Assembly (NCBI RefSeq): GCF_905171765.1
Contig: NC_053389.1
Span: forward strand, 785,236,772 to 785,300,771
Reading direction: 5' to 3'
Source of the DNA: Bufo bufo
Lineage: Eukaryota > Chordata > Amphibia > Anura > Bufonidae
Length of the DNA: 64,000 nt
The stretch's first letter is position 1; every line of letters starts with the position of its first letter. Below the pieces are notes generated by a model. That model was not told the DNA's origin, did no database searches, and saw nothing but the letters and a program-made list of their open reading frames with translations. Shown here piece by piece: positions 21,766 to 33,243 of the stretch. Position numbers and translations under genes: made by a program.

Positions 21766-22278
21766 GGCTACTTTCACACTAGCGTTGTTTTAATCCGGCG
21801 TTCAATTCCGACACCGGAACTGCCTGCCGGATCCGGAAAAACGTGTGAAAACGGATTACATTTGAATCCTGATCAGGATTTTGATCACAATGAAAAAATG
21901 CATTGGAAAAAACGGATCCGGCATTTATGGACTTTAACTTTTTTTTCACATTTTTCGGGTTTAACATGCAAAAGCCGGATCCGGTTTGACTGAACACACA
22001 GCGCCGGCGTTAATGCAAGTCAATGGGAAAAAGACCGGATCCGGCGTTCAGTCAAAGTGTTCAGGATTTTTGGCCGGAGGTAAAAATACAACATGCTATG
22101 TTTTTCTGAAAAGCCTGATCAGTCAAAAAGACTGAACTGAAGACATCCTGATGCATCCTGAACGGATTACTCTCCATTCAGAATGCATTAGGATAAAACT
22201 GATCCGTTCTTTTCCGGATTTGAGCCCCTAGGACGGAACTCAGCGCCGGAAAAGAAAAACGCTAGTGTGAAAGTACCC
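21766..22278. mobile_element. TAA-flanked foldback (Harbinger-like MITE) 1
   Basis: Ends GGCTACTTTCACACTAGCG and CGCTAGTGTGAAAGTACCC are near-perfect inverted repeats flanked by TAA (21763-21765, 22279-22281), the 3-bp duplication of PIF/Harbinger elements. The interior is rich in GGATCCGG and its complement. It is noncoding. Confidence 0.85.
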
Positions 22279-22851
22279 TAAAAGTGGAAAAAACTCGCTC
22301 CTAATTGCCGTTCAGTGGTGCAGTTATATATTCTAAAGCCCTGTCTGACATGTATTAGTGGCAAAAGAAAAATATTTTCGCCGTTCAGCGTTGCACTTAT
22401 ATGTTGAAAAGCCTTCTGTAGTGTAAAAGTGGAAAAAAAATAAGGGCCTATTTACCGTTCAGCGGTGCAGTTATATGTGGTAAAGCCCTTTTTGCGGTAT
22501 GGACCGAATTACGTAGTGGTGACATTTTTTATGTGAAACAAGCTTTTTTGGGGAAAATTGATGGGTGATTGTAGACTTTGTTCTGTATGAACTGAATTCC
22601 ATTATCCTTTCATTGATGAAATTTTTTATTTCAAACATGTTTTTTTCTGGAAAATTGATGGGTGATTGCATACCTCCTTTTGCTGTATGGACCGAATTAC
22701 GTTGTCGTGGGTCCTGCAGTAAACATAATGAAGACGCTGATGACAACACACCAGTAGACTTTGCCTTTACCACCCATTCACAATTAAATCAAGCAGCTTC
22801 AGTAAGTTGAAAATATTCACATGTTTTTATCTGCTACGTCTGCATTAGATC

Positions 22852-23259
22852 TCAACAGCACACAAGACATGACAGGAGAGCCTCTGCTTTGGAGTCCAGT
22901 TTCTCAAGATCAGGAGTTCCATCAGAATTGTGCGTAACATTCTTGCTCCCTGTGCAAAGCCATAACAAAAGGACTCCGTAGGCATACACATCAGAGGAAG
23001 CTGAAGCTGGTTGCCCCAATTTTAATTGAGGAGCAGTGAACAGCAGAAAAAAAAAAGAGGTGGCTGAACTCCGCTGCTCTGTATCTCTTGTGATGTCAAT
23101 GTCTCCAACTATGCACCTCTCGCGATTTACAGCAAATACATTATTTTCATATAGAGATCCAAGAATTATCTTGGAGGCATGTAGTGTATGCAAGCCATGT
23201 GCGACCCCTCTCACGTTGTTCTGCACCTGGTTTCCCTGGGAAAGCCAGAAGAAGCGCAT
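22852..23259 (-). pseudogene. STK31: STK31-like kinase-domain fragment
   Basis: The minus strand reads through a kinase-like block: GVAHGLHTLHASKIILGSLY, NNVFAVNRERCIVGDIDITR, then TAPQLKLGQPASASSDVYAY followed by GVLLLWLCTGSK and an acidic tail before a stop at LSCLVCC. From memory this fits the atypical C-terminal kinase domain of vertebrate STK31 (Tudor/kinase, germline), not an ordinary kinase. Signs of decay are the HG-to-LG change, DID for DFD, a run of T creating FFFLL, and a shifted frame just after the last Cys. It lies inside transposon-derived DNA. It could be one real exon, but pseudogene or captured fragment is more likely. Confidence 0.6.
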
Positions 23260-24110
23260 ACACGCGCGAAACGGCTGTTGCTTACTTGCTGCTGTATCTG
23301 CAACCCTTGCACCCCCCTCCTGCCATGGAATAAAGTTACCTGCCTATCAACGGTGAGTGCCGCTCGTTTTGTTTTCTTTTTCTTTTTATCATATATGCTC
23401 ACTGCAGCTACAAGCTGAGCACCTCCGTGAGGCACCACTCCTCGGCAGTCGCATCCTGACAATTTTAGGTTTGGTGTAGTGCCACTGGTTATCTGCTCTA
23501 CATTTTACATTCCGTTTACATGTCATCTCTATTTTGGATCCACTCCTGTTTTTTTTGGCATTAGCAATACTGATGGATTACTGTCCAAATGCTGACCGAG
23601 TGAAAGGGGATGCTCCAGGATCCGTTTTTTGTGGGTTATTGTTCTGACGGATCAGTGGAAGGGCAAAATAATCAGTGACGTCAACACAAACTTACTGCTG
23701 AAACCCTCTCCACTCTCTCTACTTGTATAAGCGTTTAATAGAACAGGTTCTGTAGACATCTATGTGGAATCAGCTGACGACGGTGTAAAAGGACTGTGCT
23801 TCTTCTTGGCGCTAACATTGACCTGTAAGGCTGAGTTCATACTTGAGTTATTTGGTCAGTTTTGGCCCTGTGACTGCCCAAATAAGTGAAGTGTGCAGTG
23901 ATTCTGAGAGCGACGCCTGTCATCTGCATGTCATACAGACTCACAGTATTATTTCACTACCAAAGCAGCCACCCTATGCGTGTTACTGTAAGGCACAGTG
24001 TTCTACACTACACGAAATTCACCGCTAATATATTCGGCTCAAACCAAATATTTTCAAAGAAGTTCGGTGAACCGGCGAATCGAATTTTTGTAAAAATGTG
24101 CTCATCTCTA

Positions 24111-25236
24111 GTCAATACCAAAAACACAAACATGGTCAAAACCATGCATTTCTTAAGTAAAATGTGGATCATTCTCCTATAAAATTTTGGGAAGGAGAAA
24201 GGACCACTTTAAAGCATTGACAAAAAGGTAATTTTTGTGGTGCCTCCTTCAACGTAAAATCTACCACACTCAATGTATTGATTTTAACGCCCCTGGAAAT
24301 CAAATACTGTTTCTCCAGAGAGAGTCTTCTTCTGTTTGGGTCTTCTGTTGGGTCATCATCTTTTAGTTAGTTGTCCTCTTGCTCTTCGCCCTTCAATGCT
24401 TTCAACCATTGCTGTCTTTCTCAATGAGCTGGGTCCACTCAGAATAAATCCAAAACATGACCACCCTTTATACTAGTTATCTGTAAGTGCATAAATGAAA
24501 ACTTTGGTAGAAGATTTGGTCAAGGACTGAAATGTTACATTCTTCTCAAGACATCAAAATTCAAAAACATTGACGAAATGAAGTTCAGAATTAGCTAAAT
24601 GAACCCCATGATCAGGAGGACGAGATCACTAAGGAGCAGCTCCAAAAATTATAATTTACATAAGTCACTTATTGACTAATGACAATACCTCAATAAAATC
24701 ATGTTCTAAAGTTTTTGGAGACCTTAGTCAACCTTGTACTACAATGAATATGCACAGTAGATCCAGTGTATAAATGTGGGTTGAAATAAGGTCCTTTGAG
24801 CTTTGGAAAACTGTTACTGGCCATGATCCAGGATCAGAAGAAATAAATCATTCATGTTGTGTTTGATATCAGTGAAATATTGTGAATTACTCCAAGTACC
24901 TCCTTAGACATGTACACCCATTAGAACCTCAAATAAGAAACTTTTCTTTATCACTTCAACTTGCAGTCACTTATTGCACAACCAGATGTAGTTGCGTGAG
25001 TAAAGCTAGGCTCAAACTGCCTGGGGGTTCAGTTCAGAGCCTCCACAGAAACTGTAGTTTTCTTCAGGAAATTAGTGCAGCATACTGCTCTATTGTTCCG
25101 GTAAAATGTTGGACACCGTTTTGGAACCCGACAGACCCCAATGTCAATCATATGACAAATCTAGCTCTCTGTCAATTTTGGTTTTCGGTTCCTGTGACAG
25201 AACAGATTGATCATAAACTTTAAACATAAACTTCAT
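24111..25236. other. No gene seen
   Basis: Anonymous single-copy-looking sequence. A plus-strand frame at 24882-25223 shows no recognisable motif and no clear splice signals. Confidence 0.5.
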
Positions 25237-25240
25237 TTAA

Positions 25241-25522
25241 ATGGGGGACTTCCAGAAATTCCAAGAACGGTGGCCCCCAAGTTCCCCGTTTGAATGCAGT
25301 AGTAGTGCTCATGACGTTCTACCTCTCCTTTCACGTCTATGAAACTGACAAAGTGCTGTCTATGTCAGTCCCACAGAGGTGAATGGAACAATGGCCTTAC
25401 ATGCACAACTGCTCCATTCAAACAGGAAACTCGAGGACCTCCGTTCTCTAAGTTGCTGAGGGTCCCCCATTTGAATGGAGTAGCATGATTGTTCATGGTG
25501 ATGGTGAAACTGGAAAACCCCT
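25241..25522. mobile_element. TTAA-flanked foldback (Kolobok-like) 1
   Basis: Ends ATGGGGGACTTCCAG and CTGGAAAACCCCT, with TTAA on both sides (25237-25240, 25523-25526). The interior is partly self-complementary (CCAAGTTCCCCGTTTGAATG against CCCCCATTTGAATGGAG). It is noncoding. Confidence 0.65.
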
Positions 25523-25642
25523 TTAATATGTGCTGGATTGTAGGAGAAGCCTGCCTAGGACATGGCAAATCTGTGCAAAAGCTGGAGTTACATCCAGCTC
25601 AAACTACTAAGTTCATACCACTGGTGGGTCACCTGGCTGTAC

Positions 25643-25814
25643 CTGTTATGGGTGTTCTCAGGCCGTGACTGATACTGGGGGTCTGTGGCTGCATTGTTGC
25701 CTGAGCTGTGACTGTCTGTGGGTGGTGTAACTGTAAGTTGAGGTCTTAAACTGTTGTTAGGTTCAGCTGTTGATGTTACTAGCGGTCCTGCAGCTGATAT
25801 TGTTATAGTGGGCA
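25643..25814 (-). CDS. Candidate Ser/Thr-rich exon of unknown gene
   Basis: The minus-strand open frame PTITISAAGPLVTSTAEPNN continues Ser/Thr/Pro-rich to RPENTHNR and ends at a good donor (CAG|GTACAG at 25643). Pyrimidine-rich DNA with CTTTCTCCTAG lies just upstream of its start, with GGTGAG before the first codon. Composition suggests a mucin-like extracellular segment. I found no neighbouring exon and do not recognise the protein; it may be chance. Confidence 0.22.
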
Positions 25815-26149
25815 CTCACCAAACCTAGGAGAAAGCAGAGTGCCGAGAAGAACTGCTCCTTCTGTATGTGTCTGAACCTCTTGTGTGCAGCGCTCATTGG
25901 TTAGAAGGGGTCATATTAGGAGTTTAGTGATGACTCCTCTACAAAACTACACAAGGTGTAAAAGTTACATCTATAGTGTCAAAGGTGATAAGGATATTTT
26001 TTTCTTCAAGTACTTTGAGCATGAAGACATTCAAGGAAAATGTCTTCAAGCATATGATCACCTCCAGGCACCATTCTATCTTTACTTATACAATGAATCT
26101 ACAAAAAAGTTGAGTCACCATTTACATAAGCTACAATGATCTCCTATAC

Positions 26150-26860
26150 CGATCCTGAGTTACATTCTGTATTATACTCCAGAGCTGCACTCACTATTCT
26201 GCTGGTGGAGTCATTGTGCATATGCATTACATTAAAAGGGTTTTCCAAGATTTTATAACTGATGACCTATCCTCTGGATATCTGATTGGTGGCGGTCCAA
26301 CACCCGCGACCCCCACCAATCAGCTTTTTGAGAAGGCACCGGCGCTCCTGTGAACACCGCAAGTACATTGTATAGTGGCTGTGCTTGGTATCGAGCTCAG
26401 CCCAACTTGAATGGGGCTCAGCTGTGCCTAGGCCACATGACCAATGAACATGTCGTCACTGGCCTAGGAAAAGCTGAGAGAAGGCTGCGATGCTACTGCT
26501 AGTTACTGTGCTACTTCTCAGCCCAGATGTCAGGCTCCCACCAATCAGTTATAAACTCTCAGAAAACCCCTTTAATTATCCTGTACTGATCCTAAGTTAC
26601 ATCCTGTATTATACTCCAGAGCTGTACTCACTATTCTGCTGGTGGAGTCACTATGTACATACATTATATTACTTATCCTGTACTGATCCTAAGTTACATC
26701 CTGTATTATACTCCAGAGCTGTACTCACTATTCTGCTGGTGCAGTCACTGTGTACTGTAAATACATTACGTGTACTTATCTTCTACTAATCCTAAATATA
26801 TCCTGTATTATACCCCACCCAGAGCCGCATTCACAATTCCACAGGCTTTAGAGTTGAAAT
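26150..26860. repeat. Tandem repeat of about 104 bp, interrupted
   Basis: Units containing CTGATCCTAAGTTACATCCTG, TATTATACTCCAGAGCTG and CTCACTATTCTGCTGG occur at about 26150, 26577, 26681 and (degenerate) 26775. A TTAA element at 26236-26571 splits the first unit from the rest. Confidence 0.8.
26236..26571. mobile_element. TTAA-flanked foldback (Kolobok-like) 2
   Basis: Ends AAGGGTTTTCC and AGAAAACCCCT with TTAA at 26232-26235 and 26572-26575. Internal GATTGGTGG and CCACCAATCAG pairs make it fold back. It inserted into a tandem repeat unit. It is noncoding. Confidence 0.85.
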
Positions 26861-27281
26861 CTCAAGGAAATTTGTTATAGATTGTACGCTAATCCAACTG
26901 CTTAGGTATACTACATTGGCCCCACTACATTGTCCTACCACAGACTGCCCCCTCTCTTTACTGACCTCTCTGCTGACATCATCATTCTGTCACCCCAGAA
27001 GGAGAGGCAAAACAGCTATCAACTATGTGATCATTTCAAGTGATCCAGTACTGGACCTATATTTTATGTGGAATTCTGCACCCCCGGGGGTGATTTAGGA
27101 ATCAGGATACTGACGATTGTAATCACAAATTACTGACATAACGAAGTCTGACAAGTGCAACCTGAGACGCACATTGTATAAATCCAATAAAATCCTATAG
27201 GTGGCGTATAAAACCTGCTTAGCGCTGCCTGCAGATTACTAGCAGCTGTCCTGGAGACAGAGTTGGCAAAAACACAGGTTC
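26861..27281. other. No gene seen
   Basis: Unclassified sequence of mixed composition. No conserved frame or paired repeat. Confidence 0.45.
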
Positions 27282-27285
27282 TTAA

Positions 27286-28019
27286 AGGGGTTCTCAGGGA
27301 ATTAAGAAAATGAAAATACTTAAATATTACTTTATAATAAATATATTCCCAAATACTTTTTATTATTTCTAATGGCTCATTTTGTCTGGGGAGTAATCAT
27401 CAGGGGAAACAAAATGGCCGCTGTCCCATCAGTCTATGCAAAACCTGTCCTGATCACACTTGAGGACAAGTTATTTTACAACACTGAGGTAAAGAGCTGC
27501 CTCATACTCATCCTCCTCTCTACTTGTCAGGGATTATGATCCTGAATACAGATGATAAGATCTGTAGCTGAATCTCTGGGGAATTTAGTTCATGAGGAGA
27601 CATGAAGTACAGAGAGGACGGACAGGACAGACTGTGGTAATGTGGGGCAGTGGTAATGGAGACTGTAAACAAGAGCTGCTGCTCATTAGCCACACCTCAC
27701 CCTCCTCTCATGTCTCCTTATCATCTCCATTCCCACAGAGATTCACCTGTATTCAGGATCATGATTCCTGACAAGCAGAGCAGAGAGGAGGATGAGGCAG
27801 CTCTTTGGCTCATTGTGGTGAAGTAACTTGTCCTCCTGTGTGATTAGGACAGGTTTTGTGTGTACTGATAGGATGGCGGCCATTTTATTTTTCCTAATGA
27901 TTGCTCCCCACTCCCCAGACGAAACAAGCCATTCTAAGTAATGAAAGGTATTTGTGAATATATTTATTATAAAATAATATTTAAGTATTTTCATTTTTTT
28001 TTATTCCTGGAGAACCCCT
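27286..28019. mobile_element. TTAA-flanked foldback (Kolobok-like) 3
   Basis: Ends AGGGGTTCTCAGGGAAT and CCTGGAGAACCCCT with TTAA at 27282-27285 and 28020-28023. Arms of more than 200 bp pair (for example ATACTTAAATATTACTTTAT against ATAAAATAATATTTAAGTAT). It is noncoding and the largest of the family here. Confidence 0.88.
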
Positions 28020-28104
28020 TTAATGGACAGCAAAACATGCAGTGAAGTCTGAGGCTACACCTAGAGTTTTTGTAGCGAGACAGCCGCAGTGCACAGGATA
28101 CATA

Positions 28105-29091
28105 TGTAATGACCCAGAGTGCCATTACCACTCCTTTTGACACCTTGCTATTATTTCCTATGTGCTAATATTGTTCATCCAATGTATTTCATATCATCTT
28201 CTTGTAATGTGCATATGTATTCCAAGTAATTCTTATGTTCATGTAATGTGCCTGGTTACCACAAGGTGGCAGCAACACTTGGCAGTGCTAGTAGCAGGGA
28301 ATGGACTGGATTGTTTATTCTCTCTCTCCCTCTAGAGGGAGAAGGAGAGGAGGAGTTTAGCTAATGTTAGAGAGTTCTAGTCTACCTTCCTAATGGAGAG
28401 GTTTTGTGTAGACCAGCAGAGCGCTGCCTGCTCTGCTGGGCCTGCAGGTTTGGCCTGCACAGGACAATTTGGTTGCATGTCCCCTCCTGGGCTTGCATTG
28501 CCTTCACCCAAGCTGAGCTGAAGCTACATACCAGGACAAGTAGTTCTTAGGATTACCTACTGAAGAGAAAGAGACTATTACTATTGCTAACATAGCAGAG
28601 CTGAGGAACCTACAGCATAGCAGAGCTGCGAATGTTTTGCAGAAGTGTTTGCCTGCCATTTGCCTGCTAAAACCTGTTGGAAACCAAGATCAAGTCTGGA
28701 AGCTGTATGGATTACCATTTATGCCAAGTAAAAGCAACTGTTCAACGTTTACCAAGTCTGGACTCAACTTTGTTCTACTCCATCCAAGTTCTTCATCCCC
28801 TTTTGCACTGCCTCGGTCGACCACGTCTGGGATACACCCGTATTCAGGTAGGAGCACCGTGACAAAAGTGCTACACAACATCTCCAGGGATATTGTGGCC
28901 TATTTAACACCACTCTGGCCTTCCTACACTGGGTACCAAACATCACCATCTACAAAGGGGACTCCATGTTCCCGTTGCTTAAACACAACTAACGTCACTT
29001 TTATTTGCTCTATAAGAGGGACATATTTCGTAGAAACCTCCTAAGGGGCAAGGGATCATCCAGGCGCTGGCCACCGGCCGAGGGTACCACA
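28105..29091 (+). mobile_element. Probable solo LTR
   Basis: About 987 bp beginning TGTAATGACCCAGAG and ending GGGTACCACA, thus TG…CA, flanked by CATA on both sides (28101-28104, 29092-29095). A 4-5-bp duplication suits Gypsy- or retrovirus-type integration. There are no internal genes. The open frame at 28637-29044 does not look like a known protein. The class is not proven, and no second LTR is in the window. Confidence 0.45.
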
Positions 29092-29095
29092 CATA

Positions 29096-29606
29096 CAGGT
29101 CAATTAGAAGTGCTACAGAAAGTCTAATTGTAGCTCCAGCCTAAGGACTTGGTTACACTGCAGGGAATAACAGATGTGCGTTATCTGTGTTCTCCATGGA
29201 CTGAACACCTACCTATTGATTTTAATGTGGTTTTCTGTTGGTCAGTGGAAAAAACACAGAGACATGCCCTACTTTGGTCCATGATGCGGAGCAAACATGG
29301 CCATTGAAGTCTATGGGTTCGTGAAAAATCACTGAGGGCATCTATGTTCTCTCAGTGTTTTTTCAAGGACCATTGGTAGGAGATGTTATGGAAATTTATT
29401 TTCAGCTGAGAAGTGTCCGTGGAATACAGATGACACAGGGAGGGCAAAAAATGGACACACGGACCAAACATGGATTCCTCATGGACAACTTCACGGATGA
29501 AACATAGACGGATCTTCTACGGATATCAATCAGACATGGAAATGTGCACAAGGCCCAAGGAGACTGAATGAATGTAAAGGAAAGAACCAGAAGAGAAAAA
29601 GTGAAG
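29096..29606. other. No gene seen; possible decayed MITE
   Basis: Sequence from about 29140 (GGACTTGGTTACACTGCAGG) to about 29566 (GTGCACAAGGCCCAAGG) resembles the style of the TAA foldbacks, with weak inverted ends. I could not pair the ends convincingly. Confidence 0.35.
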
Positions 29607-30185
29607 TTAACCCCTTAACGACCCAGGACGAGAATTCTCATCTTCAATCGCCGGCACTTAGCGTTCGAGGACGAGCGTTCTCGTTCTGCAGTCGTTCCTC
29701 CCCCCGAATGCGGTCCCCCTGATCAGCAGCAGAGATCCGGCGGTTACTGACAGCCGATGCCGGAGGATTAACTGACCGCGGCATATGGGAGGTTTGCGCT
29801 CCCTCACCTCATGCATCAGGTCCCCGCGCTGCTGTGGCGGGGACTCGATGGTTGCCATGGCAGCCCCAAGCCATTCCAAGGCTTGGGGCCTGTCATGTAC
29901 GGAAGCCTAAGAGGCCCAGCCCCCAGGCTGGGTCTCCTAGGCAACTGTTAGCGTCTTACAGTGTAAGACACTAACAGTTCAATACAGCACAATACAGATG
30001 TATTGTTCTGTATTGAAACAAGGATCAGACCCTGTCCCATGGTGGGACAAAAAATAAAGTGAAAAAAAGTTAATAAAATTTAAGTTTTACAAAAAAAGTT
30101 TCAAGTAAAAAAAAAAAAGCGTCCTTTTCCAAAAATAAAGTTAAAAAAAATAGTAAAAAAAAATAGGGAAAAGACATATAGACAT

Positions 30186-31440
30186 ATTAGGTATCGTCGC
30201 GTCTGTATAGACCAGCTCTATAATTATATCACATGACCTAACCCCTCAGATGAACACCGTAAAAAGTAAAAAATAAAAACTGTGCTAAATAAATAATTTT
30301 TTTGTCACCTTACATCACAAAAAGTACAACAGCAAGCGATCAAAAAGGCGTACGCCCACTAAAATAGGACCAATCTAACCGTCACCTCATCGCGCAAAAA
30401 ATGAGCCCCTACCTAAGACAATCGCCCAAAAAATAAAAAAACTATGGCTCAGAATATGGAGACACTAAAACATAATTTTTTTTGTTTTAAAAAAGCTGTT
30501 ATTGTGTAAAACTTACATAAATAAAAAAAAGTATACATATTAGGTATCACTGCGTCCGTATCGACCGGCTCTATAAAAATATCACATGACCTAACCCCTC
30601 AGATGAACACCGTAAAAAATTAAAACTGTGCTAAATAAACCATTTTTGGTCACCTTACATCAATCACAAAAAGTGTAATAGTAAGCGATCAAAAAGTCAT
30701 ATGCACCCCAAAATAATGCCAATCAAACCGTCATCTCATCCCGCAAAAATCATACCCTACCCAAGATAATCGGCAATAAGCTGAAAAAACTATGGCTCTT
30801 AGACTATTGAAATACTAAAACATGATTTTTTTTGTTTCAAAAATGATATTATTGTGTAAAACTTACATAAATAAAAAAAGTATACATATTAGGTATCGCT
30901 GCGTCCGTATCGACCAGCTCTATAAAAATATCACATGAACTAACCCCTCAGATGAACACCATAAAAAATAAAAAATAAAAACTGTGCTAAATAAACAATT
31001 TTTTGTCATCTTACATCACAAAAAGTGTAATAGCAAGAAATCAAAAAGTCATATGCACCCCAAAATAGTGCCAATCAAACCGTCATCTCAAAAAATGAGA
31101 CCCTACCTGAGATAATCGCCCAAAAACTGAAAAAACTTTGGCTCTCAGACTATGGAGACACTAAAACATGATTTTTTTGTTTCAAAAATGAAATCATTGT
31201 GTAAAACTTACATAAATAAAAAAAAATGGTATATATATTAGGTATCGCCGCGTCCGTGACAACCTGCTCTATAAAAATACCATATGATCTAACCTGTCAG
31301 ATGAATGTTGTAAATAAAAAAATAAAAAACGGTGCCAAAAAAGCTATTTCTTGTTACCTTGCCTCACAAAAAGTGTAATATAGAGCAACCAAAAATCATA
31401 TGTACCCTAAACTAGTAAAAAACTTCCACCCTATCCCGTA
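30186..31440. repeat. Tandem repeat of about 350 bp, 3-4 units
   Basis: Units start near 30186, 30538, 30883 and 31231 with CATATTAGGTATCG and share CTCTATAAAAATATCACATG, CTAACCCCTCAGATGAACACC and CACAAAAAGTGTAATAG. Units differ by scattered substitutions and A-run lengths, so the array is old. Confidence 0.85.
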
Positions 31441-32235
31441 GTTTCTAAAATGGGGTCACTTTTTTGGAGTTTCTACTCTAGGGGTGCATCAGGGGGGCTT
31501 CAAATGGGTCATGGTGTCAAAAAAAACAGTCTAGCAAAATCTGCCTTCCAAAAACCGTATGGCATTCCTTTCCTTCTGCGCCCTGCCGTGTGCTCGTACA
31601 GCAGTTTACAACCACATATGGGGTGTTTCTGTAAACTACAGAATCAGGGCCATAAATATTGAGTTTTGTTTGGCTGTTAACCCTTGCTTTGTTACTGGAA
31701 AAAAATTTATTAAAATGGAAAATTTGCCCAAAAATTTAAATTCTGAAATTTCATCTCTATTTGCCAATAACTCTTGTGGAACACCTAAAGGGTTAACAAC
31801 GTTTGTAAAATCAGTTTTGAATACCTTGAGGGGTGTAGTTTCTTAGATGGGGTCACTTTTATGGAGTTTCTACTCTAGGGGTGCATCAGGGGGGCTTCAA
31901 ATGGGACATGGTGTCCAAAAAAAACTGTCTAGCAAAATCTGCCTTCCAAAAACCGTATGGCACTCCTTTCCTTCTGCGCCCTGCCGTGTGCCCGTACAGC
32001 AGTTTACGACCACATATGGGGTGTTTCTATAAACTACAGAATCAGGGCCATAAATAATGAGTTTTGTTTGGCTGTTAACCCTTGCTTTGTAACTGGAAAA
32101 AAAATCTGCCAAAAAAGTGAAATTCTGAAATTGTATCTCTATTTTCCATTAATTCTTGTGGAACACCTAAAGGATTAACAACGTTTGTAAAATCAGTTTT
32201 GAATACCTTGAGGGGTGTAGTTTCTAGAATGGGGT
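31440..32235. repeat. Tandem duplication of about 400 bp
   Basis: Two units, near 31441 and 31840, both begin TGGGGTCACTTTT and contain TCTACTCTAGGGGTGCATCA, AAAACCGTATGGC and CTTGAGGGGTGTAGTTTCT. A third start appears at about 32228. The open frames here repeat with the unit and are not genes. Confidence 0.8.
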
Positions 32236-33243
32236 CATTTTTGGGTGGTTTCTATTATGTAAGCTTCACAAAGTGACTTCAGACCTGAACTGGTCCTTAA
32301 AAAGTTGGTTCCCTTACGTCCTACCAGCAGCACAGATTAGGGTTAACTGCCCCTGTGGACTGGTAGGACCGGCGGAATTTTAATGAGCCCAAGAACCAAT
32401 AAACGATCTTCAGCTCCCTGAAAGGGAGGAGATTACCCCCCAGCCCACCGTGTTTTTTTCTGTCCTCTGGACAGGTGGACTGGCGGTGTCGCTCCCCCTC
32501 AGGGAGCTGAAGAGTGCTAGGGGCTCTATTTTTCTTTAAATCTAAAGTTTGCCCTCCATGGCCTCTCATTGCCTTTATTATAGGCTGGTCGGCGTTTCTA
32601 TCTGGGGTACCGTCGGGGTGAGGGGTGTCCCCTCCCCTCTTCTTTGAACCCAGCTGTGGTATCCCATCCTCCCTCGCCGCATGTGAGCGGCGCTATGGTC
32701 GTCGGGTGCCGCTGGGGTACTGTCAGGGAGGGGGGTGTTCCCTCCCCTCTTCTTCCACTCGAGTGTTGCGGTATCCCGTCCTTCTCTCGCCGCATGTGGC
32801 GGCGCTATGGGCGCCGCCATCTCTGGAAGTGACGCGCACTAGGTGCGCTACGTCACTTCCGGTTTTTCCATAGCGATGCCGTGAGGGTTTAAACCTCACT
32901 ACTTCTATTAAAAGTGGGGGAGACATTTAGGGCTTGCTGAGCCTGTTTAGGCTCTGTTATCCCTCTGGGCTAGTTACGATTGAGGCCCCGCCCAGGGGGC
33001 GGCGCTTCCTCCTCTTAAGCGCCCAGAGCCTGTCAGTCAGTGCTCTGGTTGCGTCGCTTTCACAAGCTAGCTCCAGAGTTCCCTGTGCCTTGAGATATTT
33101 AGTATTGCTTGGCTTGGGATTGTGGTTTCCTCTTTTACAGCTCTATTTTCTGCTAGTGCTGGTGGGCCCCCATAAGGTCTTGTTTCACCACCTCCAGGTA
33201 AAATTGTAGGTGTTATGACCTGTGTTCTTTCTAATTACAGACT

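Larger units (their letters stand above)
19106..24110. mobile_element. Probable old hAT-like element with nested insertions
   Basis: Both outer ends carry TAGAGATGAGC in inverted orientation (19106 and 24110). The flanking octamers GTAAATAT and GTCAATAC agree at 6 of 8 positions, compatible with a decayed 8-bp duplication. Inside are an intact younger hAT (19670-21603), a TAA foldback (21766-22278) and an STK31-like fragment. A lone copy of the same end occurs near 60052. No transposase frame is visible. The boundaries are inferred. Confidence 0.45.

Noticed and set aside
28637..29044. 135-codon frame in the probable LTR
   Set aside because: No recognisable motif and located in an LTR-like repeat. 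Open by chance.
33197..33240. Small intron before the DIRS gag start (GTAAAA…TTACAG)
   Set aside because: At about 43 bp it is shorter than vertebrate introns usually are; the signals may be chance.
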